From Mesohalobacter halotolerans (GTDB lineage Bacteria; Bacteroidota; Bacteroidia; Flavobacteriales; Flavobacteriaceae), in assembly GCF_006120725.1 (NCBI RefSeq), contig NZ_SWMU01000004.1, positions 1 to 64,000 on the forward strand: a stretch of 64,000 bases of DNA. Reading direction: 5' to 3'. The notes under the pieces were generated by a model that saw only the letters and a program-made list of their open reading frames with translations, was not told where the DNA came from and searched no databases. Positions 28,136-38,602 of the stretch are shown in pieces (position 1 is the first letter of the stretch; every line of letters begins with the position of its first letter). A program made the translations under genes and the position numbers.

Positions 28136-28753
28136 TTAGAGCGTTTTAATAGAACACCCAATTGCTTTAGTTGTTTTTATTTCCGGCTTTTCTCCATTTA
28201 ATAAAGCATCAACTGCATTTTCAACATATTTTTCTTTGACAGCACTGGCATCTCTGGAACTATCATCAATAGCTCCGATGTATTCTACAATGTATTGCTC
28301 ACCTTCTTTTTGTAGAACATAAGTATGCGGAGTTTTTTTAGCCCCGTATTGAGGATAGATTTTTTGACCTTTGTCCTGTAAATAAGGAAATGTAAAGCCT
28401 TTGAGTTTGGCCTTGGCTTGCATTTTTTTCATGGTGTCATCTGGTTGAGCTTTAGGGTCATTGGGATTGATGGCAATGACCGGGAAGCCTTTTGGTTTAT
28501 ATTTTTTGTCCAAGGCGATAATGCGGTCTTCATTAGCCACAGCATAGGGGCAAGTATTACAGGTAAAGATGACGATAAAACCTTTTGCATCTTGGTAATC
28601 TGAAAGGGATACCATACTACCGTCGATATTCTCAAGTTCAAAATCAGTGGCAGCGTCGCCAATTTCATAACCTTCTTTGTCGGTTTTTACACCAAATGCT
28701 GATGCAATTATAATCGCTGTAATTACAAACACGAATTTGAGTGTTGTTTTCAT
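28136..28753 (-). CDS. Exported thioredoxin-fold redoxin (AhpC/TSA-like)
   Basis: 205 residues. An N-terminal hydrophobic signal (TLKFVFVITAIIIASAFGV) is followed by a redoxin domain: GDAATDFELENIDG, FIVIFTCNTCPYAVANEDRI with Cys65 and Cys68, VIAINPNDP and KTPHTYVLQ. The CNTC spacing gives a CxxC-type site, so a periplasmic thiol oxidoreductase or peroxiredoxin-like protein is likely. Follows the TlpA-like gene by 4 bases; the pair is probably one operon. Confidence 0.88.
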   Translation of the reverse strand: MKTTLKFVFVITAIIIASAFGVKTDKEGYEIGDAATDFELENIDGSMVSLSDYQDAKGFIVIFTCNTCPYAVANEDRIIALDKKYKPKGFPVIAINPNDPKAQPDDTMKKMQAKAKLKGFTFPYLQDKGQKIYPQYGAKKTPHTYVLQKEGEQYIVEYIGAIDDSSRDASAVKEKYVENAVDALLNGEKPEIKTTKAIGCSIKTL

Positions 28754-28757
28754 GGTT

Positions 28758-29291
28758 TTAATTTATAAAGGTTTGTATTTCAGTTTCTAATTCTTCCTGC
28801 GTAAAAGATTGCTCGTAAAATTTACGTTTGTCTTTATTATAGATTAAGGTCGCCGGAATAGCGCCAGACCAACTTTGAGCAATATCATTAATCCAGAATT
28901 GTTCATTGGTATCATCAAGGTGCAGTACTTTGGGTTGGATATTTTCTTTTTTAACATAAGGGATCAATCTGCTGTTTTTCATTTTAGGAAAGTCCAAACT
29001 CACCAAAATTACTTTTACATTTTGATCTTTATATATTGAACTCACGTTTTCAAAGTAAGGCAATTCTTTTACACAAGGTGCACACCAGGTCGCCCAAAAA
29101 TTGACCACGTAGGTGGTGTTGTCTTTTTTATTTAACCAAGGTTTTAGTTGGCTGTAATTTAAAGTCGGGATATTTTCATTGACCTCTACTGTTTGGTCAA
29201 TATTACCATTTTTAACCTCATTTGAAGGGTGTTCCTTTTTACATGAAATTATCAAAAATACAATGCAACAAAACCTTATCAACTTATTCAT
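28758..29291 (-). CDS. TlpA-like thioredoxin lipoprotein
   Basis: 177 residues. Signal with lipobox IISC (Cys17), then a thioredoxin-like domain with NFWATWCAPCVKELPYFE; Cys70 and Cys73 form the WCxxC active site. A cis-Pro-type IPATLIYN is near the C-terminus. Likely a periplasmic thiol-disulfide oxidoreductase that reduces envelope proteins, working with the redoxin encoded next to it. Confidence 0.92.
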   Translation of the reverse strand: MNKLIRFCCIVFLIISCKKEHPSNEVKNGNIDQTVEVNENIPTLNYSQLKPWLNKKDNTTYVVNFWATWCAPCVKELPYFENVSSIYKDQNVKVILVSLDFPKMKNSRLIPYVKKENIQPKVLHLDDTNEQFWINDIAQSWSGAIPATLIYNKDKRKFYEQSFTQEELETEIQTFIN

Positions 29292-29414
29292 AACTTAAAA
29301 ATAATAAAATAACAGACACAGCCACTTTTCTATTAACTTAAACTTAAGACCAAACGCTTTACTTAAAATTGCCTATCATGTTTTGAATTTTAGAAAAATG
29401 TTTCAATGTTTTAT

Positions 29415-30257
29415 TTACCACCACACCACAAAGTCCTCAAAATAGTCTCCTGTTTTGGTTTTTCGCCACAGCATTTGAGAACGTTTTTGATGAATTTTTG
29501 GTTTTAGCAATTGTTCTGCCTTATTAAAATCATACCATCTGTAGTGTGCTTCAGGCTGCCCTACCCATTCTCGTTTTTGTGGAATGTAAAACAACATTTC
29601 AGAATGTTTAAAAGCTTTAAACGTTTCAAAATTATAAAATTTACCCTGAATACAGTCAGCGTTGGTATGGTTTAGTTGCAGACCTTCATCCTCTAAAGGC
29701 AAATAGAGTTTTGCTTTGTAACAAATGTTAGTTTCAATCTGTTCAGCATCTATGTTTAAAGATTCAATCAGTCTCTTTGCCTGTAGACTTTTACAGATTT
29801 TCAATTGATGCGTTTTGAGCTTATGGACTTTGTAATCTAACCTATCTTTAAGGTTAGGACCAATCCACGATTCGATATCGGTATGGTTTTGATTTCCTCT
29901 ATAGACGTAAAATTTGCATATCAATTCAAGATGAATCCATTTCTCACGATTACAATCGAAGAACAAAAAGTCAAGTTCTCCCAAGGTAATTTTATCATCA
30001 CGAACCTGTAAACTGTGGTGGATCGAATGAAAATTATTGATTTGCTCGAGATAGGACTTCATGAAGAACTCCGCACGCTTACCTAGATATTTATGTTTTT
30101 GCAACTGCTTAAAATCTAAATGACCAACATCACAGTTCGCATAATTAGAGGTCTCAAAAGATTCTACTGAAAAAACTTTAGTTTTAGAAAATAAATTAGG
30201 TATTTTGAGAAATCCTGTAAATTGATTGTTTACTGAGCGATCTTTTGTCAATTTCAA
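29415..30257 (-). CDS. DUF1853 family protein
   Basis: 280 residues with no signal peptide. Sequence features match the DUF1853 family: KRAEFFMKSYLEQ, LGELDFLFFDCNREKWIHLE, ELICKFYVYRG, GPNLKDRLDYKVHKLKTHQL, and a C-terminal VWW. The E-x-D-F...H-L-E-L-x-C-K-F pattern is reminiscent of PD-(D/E)XK nuclease folds (acidic pair then E-x-K), which is an inference only. Function unknown. Stands alone. Confidence 0.75.
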   Translation of the reverse strand: MKLTKDRSVNNQFTGFLKIPNLFSKTKVFSVESFETSNYANCDVGHLDFKQLQKHKYLGKRAEFFMKSYLEQINNFHSIHHSLQVRDDKITLGELDFLFFDCNREKWIHLELICKFYVYRGNQNHTDIESWIGPNLKDRLDYKVHKLKTHQLKICKSLQAKRLIESLNIDAEQIETNICYKAKLYLPLEDEGLQLNHTNADCIQGKFYNFETFKAFKHSEMLFYIPQKREWVGQPEAHYRWYDFNKAEQLLKPKIHQKRSQMLWRKTKTGDYFEDFVVWW

Positions 30258-30277
30258 TGATTAGTATGATTATTAAG

Positions 30278-30307
30278 CTAAAAAAATAAAACCTACCCAA
30301 AGGTAGG
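30278..30307 (-). terminator. Terminator after the small secreted protein gene
   Basis: Arms CCTACC (30292-30297) and GGTAGG (30302-30307) around CAAA, followed on the minus strand by TTTTATTTTTTT. Confidence 0.8.
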
Positions 30308-30351
30308 AATTATCTCTAAAAATTTAAAGTTTCAAAGTAAATGTACAACAC

Positions 30352-30723
30352 TTATTTTTCAGGTGTCTTTTTATCTTCATCTTCCTTTAAAGCCAGATAT
30401 TTTTGAAATTTTTCCGAACTTAAAAGTGATCTTATCTTTTGATTGTGTGAGCGTTTCAAAGCTTCAATCTCAGTTTTGTTGTTATTGGATGCATTTTGTT
30501 TTCGAATAGCAACCATTTGTTGAGCATAAAGTAAGTTAATTTGACCTAGACTTTCAGCCTCTTTTGCATCAAGATTAAGCTGTTGAACCTCATATTTTGT
30601 CATTCGCTCAGCCATAGCATCAGCTGAATTGGTTTTTTCATATTGCACCTGTGCCAAACTTAAGTTGAAAATAAAGAGAAATGATAAAACTAAACCAGAC
30701 TGAATAAACTTGATAGTTTTCAC
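30352..30723 (-). CDS. Small secreted protein, function unknown
   Basis: 123 residues. A clear signal peptide (IKFIQSGLVLSFLFIFNLSLAQ after MKT, cleaved near AQ-VQY) leads a helical, charged mature part: ADAMAERMTKYEVQQLNLD, EAESLGQINLLYAQQM, and HNQKIRSLLSSEKFQKYLAL. The pattern of amphipathic helices with a final SxEQF-like segment is similar in style to small Spy/CpxP-type or DUF4890-type periplasmic proteins of Bacteroidota, but no firm family is recognised. Confidence 0.7.
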   Translation of the reverse strand: MKTIKFIQSGLVLSFLFIFNLSLAQVQYEKTNSADAMAERMTKYEVQQLNLDAKEAESLGQINLLYAQQMVAIRKQNASNNNKTEIEALKRSHNQKIRSLLSSEKFQKYLALKEDEDKKTPEK

Positions 30724-30828
30724 AATTAATTTTTTTTAAATTTATAATTAATTATTCAAAATTATTGCTTGCATAAAGTTAAACCCAATTTATCACTAAA
30801 CAAATCTACTCCTATAGGAATCATGAAT

Positions 30829-31536
30829 TTATTCATTGATAAGTGTATCTAAACCAATCAATGCCATTTCTTTAAAACTTTTTTCGCGGTCTTCTGCTGA
30901 GGTATGTGCACCATTAATTAAAGAATCTGAAATGGTCAATATTCCCAAAGCCTGTAATCCAAATTTGGCAGCTATGGTGTAAAGTGCTGCTACTTCCATT
31001 TCAACACACAAGACATTATATTTTGCCCAAATATCGTAATACCCTTTTTGGTCTGCGTAAAAAATATCTGAGGAGAAAACATTGCCAGCGTGATATTTAA
31101 TATTGTGGGTTTTAGCAATGTCAATAGCTTTTTTAAATAATTCGAAATTTGCAGTTGGAGCATAGTCACTGCCATTAAATTTGAGACGGTTAAAAGACGA
31201 GTTTGTAGAAGCCGACATGGCAATCACTATATCTCTTAATGTGACATTTTTCTGAAGTGAACCCGCACTTCCAACTCTGATTAATGATTTGACTTCATAA
31301 TCATTGATTAATTCTTCAATGTAAATACTTGCCGAAGGGATACCCATACCAGTACCTTGTACAGAAACACGTTGCCCTTTATATTCCCCCGTATAGCCAA
31401 ACATATTTCTTACTTCATTATAACAAAATGCATTGTCTAAGAAGGTTTCTGCGATCCATTTTGCCCGTAATGGATCTCCAGGAAGTAAAATTTTATCGGC
31501 AATCTCACCTTTTTTTGCACTAATGTGTATACTCAT
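30829..31536 (-). CDS. deoD: Purine-nucleoside phosphorylase, DeoD type
   Basis: Phosphorolysis of purine (deoxy)nucleosides. 235 residues, standard for the hexameric DeoD type: MSIHISAKKGEIADKILLPG, phosphate-binding GDPLRAKW and RVGSAGSLQ, catalytic Glu in VEMEVAALYTIAAKFG, and Asp in ISDSLINGAHTSAEDRE. Begins 4 bases after deoC, so both form a nucleoside catabolic operon. Confidence 0.96.
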   Translation of the reverse strand: MSIHISAKKGEIADKILLPGDPLRAKWIAETFLDNAFCYNEVRNMFGYTGEYKGQRVSVQGTGMGIPSASIYIEELINDYEVKSLIRVGSAGSLQKNVTLRDIVIAMSASTNSSFNRLKFNGSDYAPTANFELFKKAIDIAKTHNIKYHAGNVFSSDIFYADQKGYYDIWAKYNVLCVEMEVAALYTIAAKFGLQALGILTISDSLINGAHTSAEDREKSFKEMALIGLDTLINE

Positions 31537-31540
31537 AATA

Positions 31541-32197
31541 CTAATAGGTTTTGTTTGATATTCTACCTTCTACGATCTCTACTCCGGAAGAGGTTCCTAA
31601 TCGAGCAACACCAAGATCTATGTAAGCCTTGGCCGTTTTATAATCTCGTATCCCACCGGAGGCTTTAATCTGAACATTTTCAGAAATGTTTTCTTTCATC
31701 ATTTTCACGGCTTCAAGTGTCGCGCCGTGGGCACTAAACCCCGTGGAGGTTTTTATAAAATCTGCCCCGGATTTAGAAACAATTTGACTTATTTTAGCCA
31801 ACTCCTCTTTCGTTAACAGGCTAATTTCAACAATGACCTTGAGCACTCGCTTTCCGACGGTTGATTTAAGACTTGTAATTTCGTTTTGGATTTGGTCGTA
31901 GGCTTTGTCTTTTAACCAACTTACATTGATAACCATATCAATTTCATCAGCTCCGTTTTTGAGAGCATTTTGAGTTTCAAATACTTTGGTTTTTGTTGTA
32001 TTTGAACCCAATGGAAAACCCACAACAGTACAAACTTTTACAGGACAATCTGACAAAAGTTGAGAAGCTGTTTGCACATAATGTGGGTGGATGCAAACCG
32101 ATGTAAAATTGTAAAGTTTAGCTTCTTTACATAAGTTTTCTATTTGACTGTGAGTAGCATCTGCTTTTAATAAAGTGTGGTCAATGTAATGATTCAT
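31541..32197 (-). CDS. deoC: Deoxyribose-phosphate aldolase
   Basis: Cleaves 2-deoxyribose 5-phosphate to acetaldehyde and glyceraldehyde 3-phosphate. 218 residues: IDHTLLKADATHSQIENLC, VCTVVGFPLGSN, GADEIDMVINVSWLK, the VLKVIVEISLLTKEEL strand, the Schiff-base Lys in FIKTSTGFSAHGAT, and KASGGIRDYKTAKAYI. Upstream gene of the deoC-deoD operon, divergent from the ribosomal array. Confidence 0.96.
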   Translation of the reverse strand: MNHYIDHTLLKADATHSQIENLCKEAKLYNFTSVCIHPHYVQTASQLLSDCPVKVCTVVGFPLGSNTTKTKVFETQNALKNGADEIDMVINVSWLKDKAYDQIQNEITSLKSTVGKRVLKVIVEISLLTKEELAKISQIVSKSGADFIKTSTGFSAHGATLEAVKMMKENISENVQIKASGGIRDYKTAKAYIDLGVARLGTSSGVEIVEGRISNKTY

Positions 32198-32525
32198 AAT
32201 TTCATTAAAATTTTGGATAAATATAAAGATTTTGAGTACTAGATTTTTTTAAAGTAAACCATTTATTCTATTAATTATGAAGATGAGTTCTGAAGTCGAA
32301 TAAATTTCCTTAAAAAAATTAATCAAAAGTCACGTAAAAAATTATCCTTCGCAGTTGATATAATATGGAAATTAATTGACAAAAATGTTACTAAATAATA
32401 TAAATTGACTATTTGAAAAATAAATTTTAGGAATATTTAGATTTAGTTGTGAGTTTGGTTTGTTTAGTAAAAATATATTTCTACATTTGCAAACCCGAAA
32501 AAATAGGGTAATTTTATTTAATATT
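32198..32525. other. Intergenic region between deoC and rpsL
   Basis: 328 bases, very AT-rich, between divergent operons. It contains the rpsL promoter at 32460-32489. No further ORF, hairpin or repeat that I can support is seen. Confidence 0.7.
32460..32489 (+). promoter_or_regulatory. Consensus promoter of the str-S10 ribosomal operon
   Basis: TTG at 32460-32462, 19 bases, then TACATTTG at 32482-32489: exact agreement with TTG-N19-TAnnTTTG. It decides the rpsL start at ATG 32526, since the longer frame beginning at 32460 would start on the promoter itself. Confidence 0.8.
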
Positions 32526-32900
32526 ATGCCAACAATTTCACAATTAGTAAGAAAAGGAAGAAAGACCACTACTAAGAAGAGTAAATCGGCTGCTTTGGAT
32601 TCTTGTCCTCAACGTCGTGGCGTATGTACTCGTGTTTACACAACAACACCAAAAAAACCTAACTCCGCAATGCGTAAAGTTGCTCGTGTAAGGTTAACAA
32701 ATGGTAAAGAAGTAAATGCTTACATCCCCGGTGAAGGACACAATCTCCAAGAGCACTCGATAGTATTAGTAAGGGGTGGAAGAGTAAAAGATTTACCTGG
32801 TGTTAGGTATCACATCGTTAGAGGTGCACTAGACACAGCAGGTGTAGAAGGAAGACTGCAACGCCGTTCTAAGTATGGTGCAAAACGTCCAAAAAAATAA
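32526..32900 (+). CDS. rpsL: 30S ribosomal protein S12
   Basis: 124 residues from ATG 32526 ([13 protein letters not shown]), normal length. Decoding-centre protein. [20 protein letters not shown] carries the Lys (in KKPNSA) whose change gives streptomycin resistance; it is wild type here. Also [19 protein letters not shown]. First gene of the array; the gap of 106 bases to rpsG is the longest within the str-S10 section. Confidence 0.98.
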   Translation: MPTISQLVRKGRKTTTKKSKSAALDSCPQRRGVCTRVYTTTPKKPNSAMRKVARVRLTNGKEVNAYIPGEGHNLQEHSIVLVRGGRVKDLPGVRYHIVRGALDTAGVEGRLQRRSKYGAKRPKK

Positions 32901-33006
32901 ATCAGTAAAATAGTTAAAAGTTGAATATTACGTGTTCAAAACAATCTTAAGATTAGGATTTAACAACGAGTAAACATCAACTATAAACTAAAAACTCAAA
33001 AAAGAC

Positions 33007-33483
33007 ATGAGAAAAAGATTAGCAAAAAAACGTTCCATTATACCCGATCCAAAATTTCATGACCCTTTGGTCACACGCTTTGTGAATATGTTGATGTGGG
33101 ACGGCAAAAAATCTGTAGCCTTTGATATTTTTTATCAAGCTATTGAAATTGTTGAAGAGAAAAAACAAGATGATGAAAAGACAGCTTTAGAACTTTGGAA
33201 GGATGCATTATCTAATGTGATGCCTCACGTAGAAGTTAGAAGCCGTCGTGTTGGTGGTGCAACTTTTCAAATCCCAACACCTATAAGACCTGACCGTAAA
33301 GTTTCAACCGCGATGAAATGGTTGATTCTTTTCGCAAGAAAGCGAAATGAAAAATCAATGCCTTCTAAACTTGCAGCTGAAATTTTAGCAGCAGCTAAAG
33401 AAGAAGGAGCCGCTGTAAAAAAACGCGTTGATACGCATAGAATGGCAGAAGCTAACAAAGCATTTTCACATTTTAGATTCTAA
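33007..33483 (+). CDS. rpsG: 30S ribosomal protein S7
   Basis: 158 residues, normal length. S7 nucleates assembly of the 30S head and binds 16S r[23 protein letters not shown] at the N-terminus and the conserved [19 protein letters not shown] and [20 protein letters not shown] are present. fusA starts 5 bases after its stop. Confidence 0.98.
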   Translation: MRKRLAKKRSIIPDPKFHDPLVTRFVNMLMWDGKKSVAFDIFYQAIEIVEEKKQDDEKTALELWKDALSNVMPHVEVRSRRVGGATFQIPTPIRPDRKVSTAMKWLILFARKRNEKSMPSKLAAEILAAAKEEGAAVKKRVDTHRMAEANKAFSHFRF

Positions 33484-33488
33484 AGATA

Positions 33489-35603
33489 ATGGCACAAAGA
33501 GATTTAAAATACACAAGAAACATCGGTATTGCAGCACATATTGATGCTGGCAAAACAACAACAACCGAAAGAATATTATATTATACAGGTATTTCTCATA
33601 AAATAGGTGAAGTACATGACGGTGCAGCAACAATGGACTGGATGGAGCAAGAACAAGAACGTGGTATTACCATTACGTCTGCAGCTACGCACTGTACATG
33701 GCCATACCGCGATAAGGAATATATCGTCAACATTATTGACACACCAGGTCACGTCGACTTTACCGTTGAGGTAGAGCGTTCATTACGCGTACTCGATGGT
33801 GTGGTTGCGCTGTTTAGTGCTGTTGATGGGGTTGAACCTCAGTCAGAAACGGTTTGGAGACAAGCTGATAAATATAAAGTTCCACGTTTAGGATTTGTAA
33901 ATAAAATGGACCGACAAGGTTCAGACTTTTTTATGGTTTGTAATCAAGTAAAAGAAATGCTTGGTGGTAACCCGGTTCCTTTACAAGTTCCAATTGGTGA
34001 AGAAGCCGATTTTAAAGGTGTTGTTGATCTTATATCCAAAAAAGCAATCATCTGGAATGACGAAGATATGGGTATGACTTACGAAGAAGTTGATATTCCA
34101 GAAGAACTTCAAGAAACCGTTGATAAATACAGAGCAGAATTAGTAGAAGCTGTTGCCGAGTATGATGACGAATTGATGGAAAAGTTTTTTGAAGATGAAA
34201 CTTCAATTACCGAAGACGAAATCATTGCTGCGCTTAGAGCGGCAACTATTGATATGTCTATCATACCAATGATGTGTGGTTCTGCATTTAAAAACAAAGG
34301 TGTGCAGGCGATGCTCGATGCAGTTATGAGGTACTTACCTTCTCCAATAGATGTTGAAGCTATTGAAGGTACTAACCCTGAAACTATTGAAGTTGAAAGT
34401 AGAAAACCTAATGTTGAATCCCCTTTTGCAGGATTAGCATTTAAAATTGCTACAGATCCATACGTAGGTCGATTAGCCTTCTTTAGAACTTATTCAGGTA
34501 CACTTGAAGCAGGTTCGTATGTTTTAAACACACGATCAGGTAAAAAAGAACGTATTTCTAGAATGTACCAAATGCATTCTAATAAGCAAGAACCAATAGA
34601 TAAGATTGAGGCTGGCGATATAGGAGCAGCAGTTGGTTTTAAAGACATTAAAACTGGTGATACCCTCACCGACTTAAAACACCCTATCGTTTTAGAATCT
34701 ATGACATTCCCAAAACCTGTGATTGGTATTGCAGTTGAGCCTAAAACTAAAGCTGATGTTGAGAAAATGGGAGTTGCTTTACAAAAACTTGCTGAAGAAG
34801 ACCCCACATTTGTTGTCAAAACTGATGAAGCCTCTGGACAAACTATCATCTCAGGTATGGGTGAATTACACCTGGATATCTTAATTGATAGAATGAAGCG
34901 TGAATTTAAAGTAGAAGTCAATGTTGGTGAACCACAAGTAGAGTATAAAGAAGCTGTAAAGAAAACCGCAAGTCACAGAGAAGTTTACAAAAAGCAATCT
35001 GGTGGTCGTGGTAAATTTGCAGACATCGTATTTGAAATGGGTCCTGTTGATGAAGAATTTGAAGAAGAAGGGCTACAGTTTATAGATGAAATTAAAGGTG
35101 GTAGAATACCTAAAGAATTCATTCCATCCGTTCAGAAAGGATTTGAAGAAGCTATGAAAAATGGACCCTTGGCTGGTTTCCAAATGGATAGTTTAAAGGT
35201 CACCTTAAAAGATGGCTCTTTCCACCCTGTAGATTCTGATCAACTGTCTTTTGAGCTAGCATCAAAGTTAGGATATAAAACAGCTGCAAAATCAGCTGGA
35301 GCTGTAATTCTAGAACCTATGATGAAAGTAGAAGTAGTAACACCTGAAGAAAATATGGGTGATATTGTTGGTGACTTAAACAAACGTCGTGGACAAGTGA
35401 ATGACATGTTCGATCGTTCAGGTGCCAAAATTATTAAAGCAGTGGTTCCTCTTTCTGAAATGTTTGGATATGTTACAACCTTAAGAACATTATCGTCTGG
35501 AAGAGCAACTTCCACAATGGAGTTTTCTCATTACGAAGAGACACCATCTAATGTTTCAGAACAAGTAGTAGCCGAAGCAAAAGGAACGACATCTAACGAA
35601 TAA
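33489..35603 (+). CDS. fusA: Elongation factor G
   Basis: Translocation GTPase. 704 residues. G1 [17 protein letters not shown] (about 18-34), G2 [10 protein letters not shown]3 [10 protein letters not shown]4 NKMDRQ and the domain III-V motifs [26 protein letters not shown] and [16 protein letters not shown] are all seen. Flanked by rpsG and rpsJ; no tuf gene follows, in contrast to enterobacterial str operons. Confidence 0.98.
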   Translation: MAQRDLKYTRNIGIAAHIDAGKTTTTERILYYTGISHKIGEVHDGAATMDWMEQEQERGITITSAATHCTWPYRDKEYIVNIIDTPGHVDFTVEVERSLRVLDGVVALFSAVDGVEPQSETVWRQADKYKVPRLGFVNKMDRQGSDFFMVCNQVKEMLGGNPVPLQVPIGEEADFKGVVDLISKKAIIWNDEDMGMTYEEVDIPEELQETVDKYRAELVEAVAEYDDELMEKFFEDETSITEDEIIAALRAATIDMSIIPMMCGSAFKNKGVQAMLDAVMRYLPSPIDVEAIEGTNPETIEVESRKPNVESPFAGLAFKIATDPYVGRLAFFRTYSGTLEAGSYVLNTRSGKKERISRMYQMHSNKQEPIDKIEAGDIGAAVGFKDIKTGDTLTDLKHPIVLESMTFPKPVIGIAVEPKTKADVEKMGVALQKLAEEDPTFVVKTDEASGQTIISGMGELHLDILIDRMKREFKVEVNVGEPQVEYKEAVKKTASHREVYKKQSGGRGKFADIVFEMGPVDEEFEEEGLQFIDEIKGGRIPKEFIPSVQKGFEEAMKNGPLAGFQMDSLKVTLKDGSFHPVDSDQLSFELASKLGYKTAAKSAGAVILEPMMKVEVVTPEENMGDIVGDLNKRRGQVNDMFDRSGAKIIKAVVPLSEMFGYVTTLRTLSSGRATSTMEFSHYEETPSNVSEQVVAEAKGTTSNE

Positions 35604-35613
35604 TACTTGAACA

Positions 35614-35919
35614 ATGAGTCAAAAAATTAGAATAAAATTAAAGTCATACGATCACAATTTAGTTGATAAATCAGCTGATAAGATTGTAAAAACAGTTAAA
35701 ACCACTGGTGCCGTAGTCACAGGTCCAATTCCACTTCCTACAAAGAAGAAAATATTTACAGTGTTACGTTCACCTCACGTCAATAAAAAAGCTAGAGAGC
35801 AGTTTCAGTTAGATTCTTACAAGCGATTGTTAGACATTTATAGCTCTTCATCTAAGACAATTGACGCTTTAATGAAGTTAGAATTGCCAAGTGGAGTAGA
35901 AGTTGAAATAAAAGTATAA
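35614..35919 (+). CDS. rpsJ: 30S ribosomal protein S10
   Basis: 101 residues, normal length: [40 protein letters not shown] and [20 protein letters not shown]10 is also the NusE antitermination partner. First gene of the S10 block, 10 bases after fusA, so the str and S10 units are joined. Confidence 0.98.
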   Translation: MSQKIRIKLKSYDHNLVDKSADKIVKTVKTTGAVVTGPIPLPTKKKIFTVLRSPHVNKKAREQFQLDSYKRLLDIYSSSSKTIDALMKLELPSGVEVEIKV

Positions 35920-35944
35920 TAAATTTAATTAAATCAATAAACAA

Positions 35945-36559
35945 ATGTCTGGGTTATTAGGAAAAAAAATAGGTATGACCAGCTTATATGACGAAAACGG
36001 AAAAAACATTCCGTGTACCGTAATACAAGCTGGGCCATGCACAGTTACCCAAGTCAGAACCAGTGAGGTTGACGGGTATGACGCGCTTCAAATTGGTTTC
36101 GATGACAAATCAGACAAAAACGCTACCATGGCTGAAAAAGGCCATTTCAAAAAAGCGGATTCATCTGTCAAACGAAAAGTTGTCGAATTTCAAGATTATG
36201 AAGACGAATTTAAATTAGGAGATCAAATTACAGTCGACATCTTTAAAGAAGGTGAGTTTGTAGATGTTTCGGGAATCTCGAAAGGAAAAGGATTTCAAGG
36301 GGTTGTAAAACGCCATGGATTTAGAGGTTCTGAACAAACACACGGTCAACAAAGTATGCTGAGAGCTCCTGGTTCAGTTGGCGCTGCTTCTTATCCTGCT
36401 AGGATTTTTAAAGGCATGAGAATGGGCGGCCAAATGGGAAATAAAAAAGTAAAAGTTACTAACCTTAAAGTGTTAAAAGTTGTAGAAGATAAAAATCTAC
36501 TTGTGGTTAAAGGATGCGTCCCAGGCCATAAAAACACTTACCTAACAATTCAGAAATAA
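35945..36559 (+). CDS. rplC: 50S ribosomal protein L3
   Basis: 204 residues: [38 protein letters not shown], and the [12 protein letters not shown]-terminus. L3 shapes the peptidyl transferase region. Stop and the rplD start overlap at base 36559 (TAATG). Confidence 0.98.
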   Translation: MSGLLGKKIGMTSLYDENGKNIPCTVIQAGPCTVTQVRTSEVDGYDALQIGFDDKSDKNATMAEKGHFKKADSSVKRKVVEFQDYEDEFKLGDQITVDIFKEGEFVDVSGISKGKGFQGVVKRHGFRGSEQTHGQQSMLRAPGSVGAASYPARIFKGMRMGGQMGNKKVKVTNLKVLKVVEDKNLLVVKGCVPGHKNTYLTIQK

Positions 36560-37188
36560 TGAAAGTAGAGGTATTAGACATAAAAGGAGAAAAAACAGGT
36601 AAAACGGTAAACCTTTCTAAAGATGTATTTGGTGTTGAACCAAATGATCACGCTGTTTATCTAGATGTAAAACAACATCTTGCCAGCAGAAGACAAGGTA
36701 CGCATAAGGCTAAGGAGAGAGCTGAAATCAAAGGAAGTACTCGAAAAATTAAAAAACAAAAAGGGACAGGAACAGCCAGAGCCGGGAGTATTAAATCACC
36801 TATCTTCAAAGGCGGTGGTCGTGTATTTGGTCCTCAACCAAGAAATTATCGTTTTAAATTGAATAAGAAATTGAAGCGCCTAGCAAGAGCTTCTGCCCTA
36901 TCTCAAAAAACAAACGACAAAGAATTATTAGTTGTTGAAAACTTCACTTTCGATAACCCAAAAACTAAAGAGTTTTTAAATGTTTTAGAAAATTTGAAAC
37001 TTGAAAATAAAAAATCGGTTTTTGTGTTTGCAGATGCAAATAATAATGTATATTTGTCGTCCCGTAATTTGAAGAGACATAAGGTCTTAACAGCCTCAGA
37101 ATTAAATACTTACACGATTTTAAATAACGATGTTTTGGTATTATCTGAGTCGGTAATAGAATATTTAGAACAAAACTTGAATCAATAG
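36559..37188 (+). CDS. rplD: 50S ribosomal protein L4
   Basis: 209 residues. The extended tunnel-lining loop RKIKKQKGTGTARAGSIKSP and GGGRVFGPQPRNYRFKLNKK are present. In E. coli L4 also regulates the S10 operon; no such leader is recognised here. Shares a base with the rplC stop and is followed by rplW after 2 bases. Confidence 0.97.
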   Translation: MKVEVLDIKGEKTGKTVNLSKDVFGVEPNDHAVYLDVKQHLASRRQGTHKAKERAEIKGSTRKIKKQKGTGTARAGSIKSPIFKGGGRVFGPQPRNYRFKLNKKLKRLARASALSQKTNDKELLVVENFTFDNPKTKEFLNVLENLKLENKKSVFVFADANNNVYLSSRNLKRHKVLTASELNTYTILNNDVLVLSESVIEYLEQNLNQ

Positions 37189-37190
37189 CT

Positions 37191-37481
37191 ATGAGTATTT
37201 TAATTAAACCTATTATAACAGAAAAAGCTACAGAAGATAGTGAGTTAAACAATCGCTTCTCTTTTTTTGTGGATAATAAAGCCAATAAAGTTCAAATCAA
37301 AGAGGCTGTTGAAAGTACTTATGGCGTTACTGTTGATAAAGTGAGAACAATGAATATTAAACCAACAGTTAAAACAAAGTATACTAAAACAGGGATGGTT
37401 ACAGGAACAACAGATGCTTTGAAAAAAGCGATTGTACAAGTCTCTGAAGGTGATACTATTGATTTATACAGTAATCTTTAA
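37191..37481 (+). CDS. rplW: 50S ribosomal protein L23
   Basis: 96 residues: LIKPIITEKATEDSELNNR, NKANKVQIKEAVESTYGVTV and VDKVRTMNIKP. L23 at the tunnel exit is the docking site for trigger factor and the signal recognition particle. In frame and spacing with rplD and rplB. Confidence 0.97.
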   Translation: MSILIKPIITEKATEDSELNNRFSFFVDNKANKVQIKEAVESTYGVTVDKVRTMNIKPTVKTKYTKTGMVTGTTDALKKAIVQVSEGDTIDLYSNL

Positions 37482-37490
37482 TTTTAAGAC

Positions 37491-38315
37491 ATGCCTGTAA
37501 AAAAACTAAAACCAATAACGCCAGGTCAGCGATTTAAAATTGTAAATGGATTCGACACCATCACAACTGACAAGCCGGAAAAGTCTTTGCTTGCTCCGAT
37601 AAAAAAATCTGGTGGTCGAAACAACCAAGGAAAAATGACTATGCGCTATCGCGGTGGTGGTCATAAAAAACGTTACAGAATTATCGATTTTAAAAGAAAT
37701 AAATCTGATATGCCTGCAACGGTAAAATCTATTGAATATGACCCAAACCGTACTGCATTCATAGCATTGATTCAGTACAAAGATGGTGAAAAGGCCTATA
37801 TTATTGCACCTAGTGGATTAAAAGTTGGTCAAACGGTTCAGTCTGGCAACAAAGCCGCAGCAGACATTGGCAATGCCTTGCCACTATCTAACATCCCATT
37901 TGGTTCAATAATATCTTGCATAGAGCTTGTGCCAGGTAAAGGCGCTGTTATGGTAAGAAGTGCAGGAACATTTGCTCAGCTCACTGCCAAAGAAGGAAAG
38001 TATGTAACGATTAAATTGCCTTCTGGTGAAACTAGATTGATACTTTCTGACTGTAAGGCAATGGTTGGTGCAGTTTCTAACAGTGATCATCAATTACTCA
38101 TTGGCGGAAAAGCTGGAAGAAGTCGTTGGTTAGGTAGAAGGCCGAGAACAAGACCTGTTGTTATGAACCCTGTAGATCACCCAATGGGCGGTGGTGAAGG
38201 ACGAGCTTCTGGCGGTCATCCTAGATCACGTAAAGGGGTTCCTGCAAAAGGATTTAAAACCAGATCTTTAACCAAATCAAGTAACAAACATATCTTAGAA
38301 CGTAAAAATAAATAA
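37491..38315 (+). CDS. rplB: 50S ribosomal protein L2
   Basis: 274 residues, normal length: [38 protein letters not shown], and the peptidyl transferase-proximal [20 protein letters not shown] followed by KTRSLTKSS. One of the most conserved ribosomal proteins. Confidence 0.98.
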   Translation: MPVKKLKPITPGQRFKIVNGFDTITTDKPEKSLLAPIKKSGGRNNQGKMTMRYRGGGHKKRYRIIDFKRNKSDMPATVKSIEYDPNRTAFIALIQYKDGEKAYIIAPSGLKVGQTVQSGNKAAADIGNALPLSNIPFGSIISCIELVPGKGAVMVRSAGTFAQLTAKEGKYVTIKLPSGETRLILSDCKAMVGAVSNSDHQLLIGGKAGRSRWLGRRPRTRPVVMNPVDHPMGGGEGRASGGHPRSRKGVPAKGFKTRSLTKSSNKHILERKNK

Positions 38316-38317
38316 TC

Positions 38318-38590
38318 ATGGCAAGATCACTCAAAAAAGGACCTTACGTTCATTACAAATTAGAAAGAAAAGTGGCTCAAAATGTAGAGTCAGGAAAGAA
38401 ATCAGTAATTAAAACTTGGTCAAGAGCATCTGTGATAACACCAGATTTTGTAGGTCAAACAATTGGCGTACATAATGGTAAGCAATTCGTGCCGGTATTT
38501 ATTACTGAAAATATGGTAGGTCACAAACTTGGTGAGTTTTCACCAACACGTACATTTAGAGGACACACCTTAGCTAAAAACAAAAAGTAA
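38318..38590 (+). CDS. rpsS: 30S ribosomal protein S19
   Basis: 90 residues: [58 protein letters not shown] and TRTFRGH. Binds the head of the 30S with S13. Two bases after rplB. Confidence 0.98.
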   Translation: MARSLKKGPYVHYKLERKVAQNVESGKKSVIKTWSRASVITPDFVGQTIGVHNGKQFVPVFITENMVGHKLGEFSPTRTFRGHTLAKNKK

Positions 38591-38602
38591 CAATAGACTA
38601 TC

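Noticed and set aside
29415-30257. PD-(D/E)XK nuclease assignment for the DUF1853 protein
   Set aside because: The acidic and Lys residues are suggestive, but spacing alone cannot prove the fold, so it is kept as DUF1853 only.
32460-32525. Longer rpsL reading frame with a TTG start
   Set aside because: The frame begins on the TTG of the promoter and covers its TACATTTG element; S12 starts at MPTISQL, ATG 32526.
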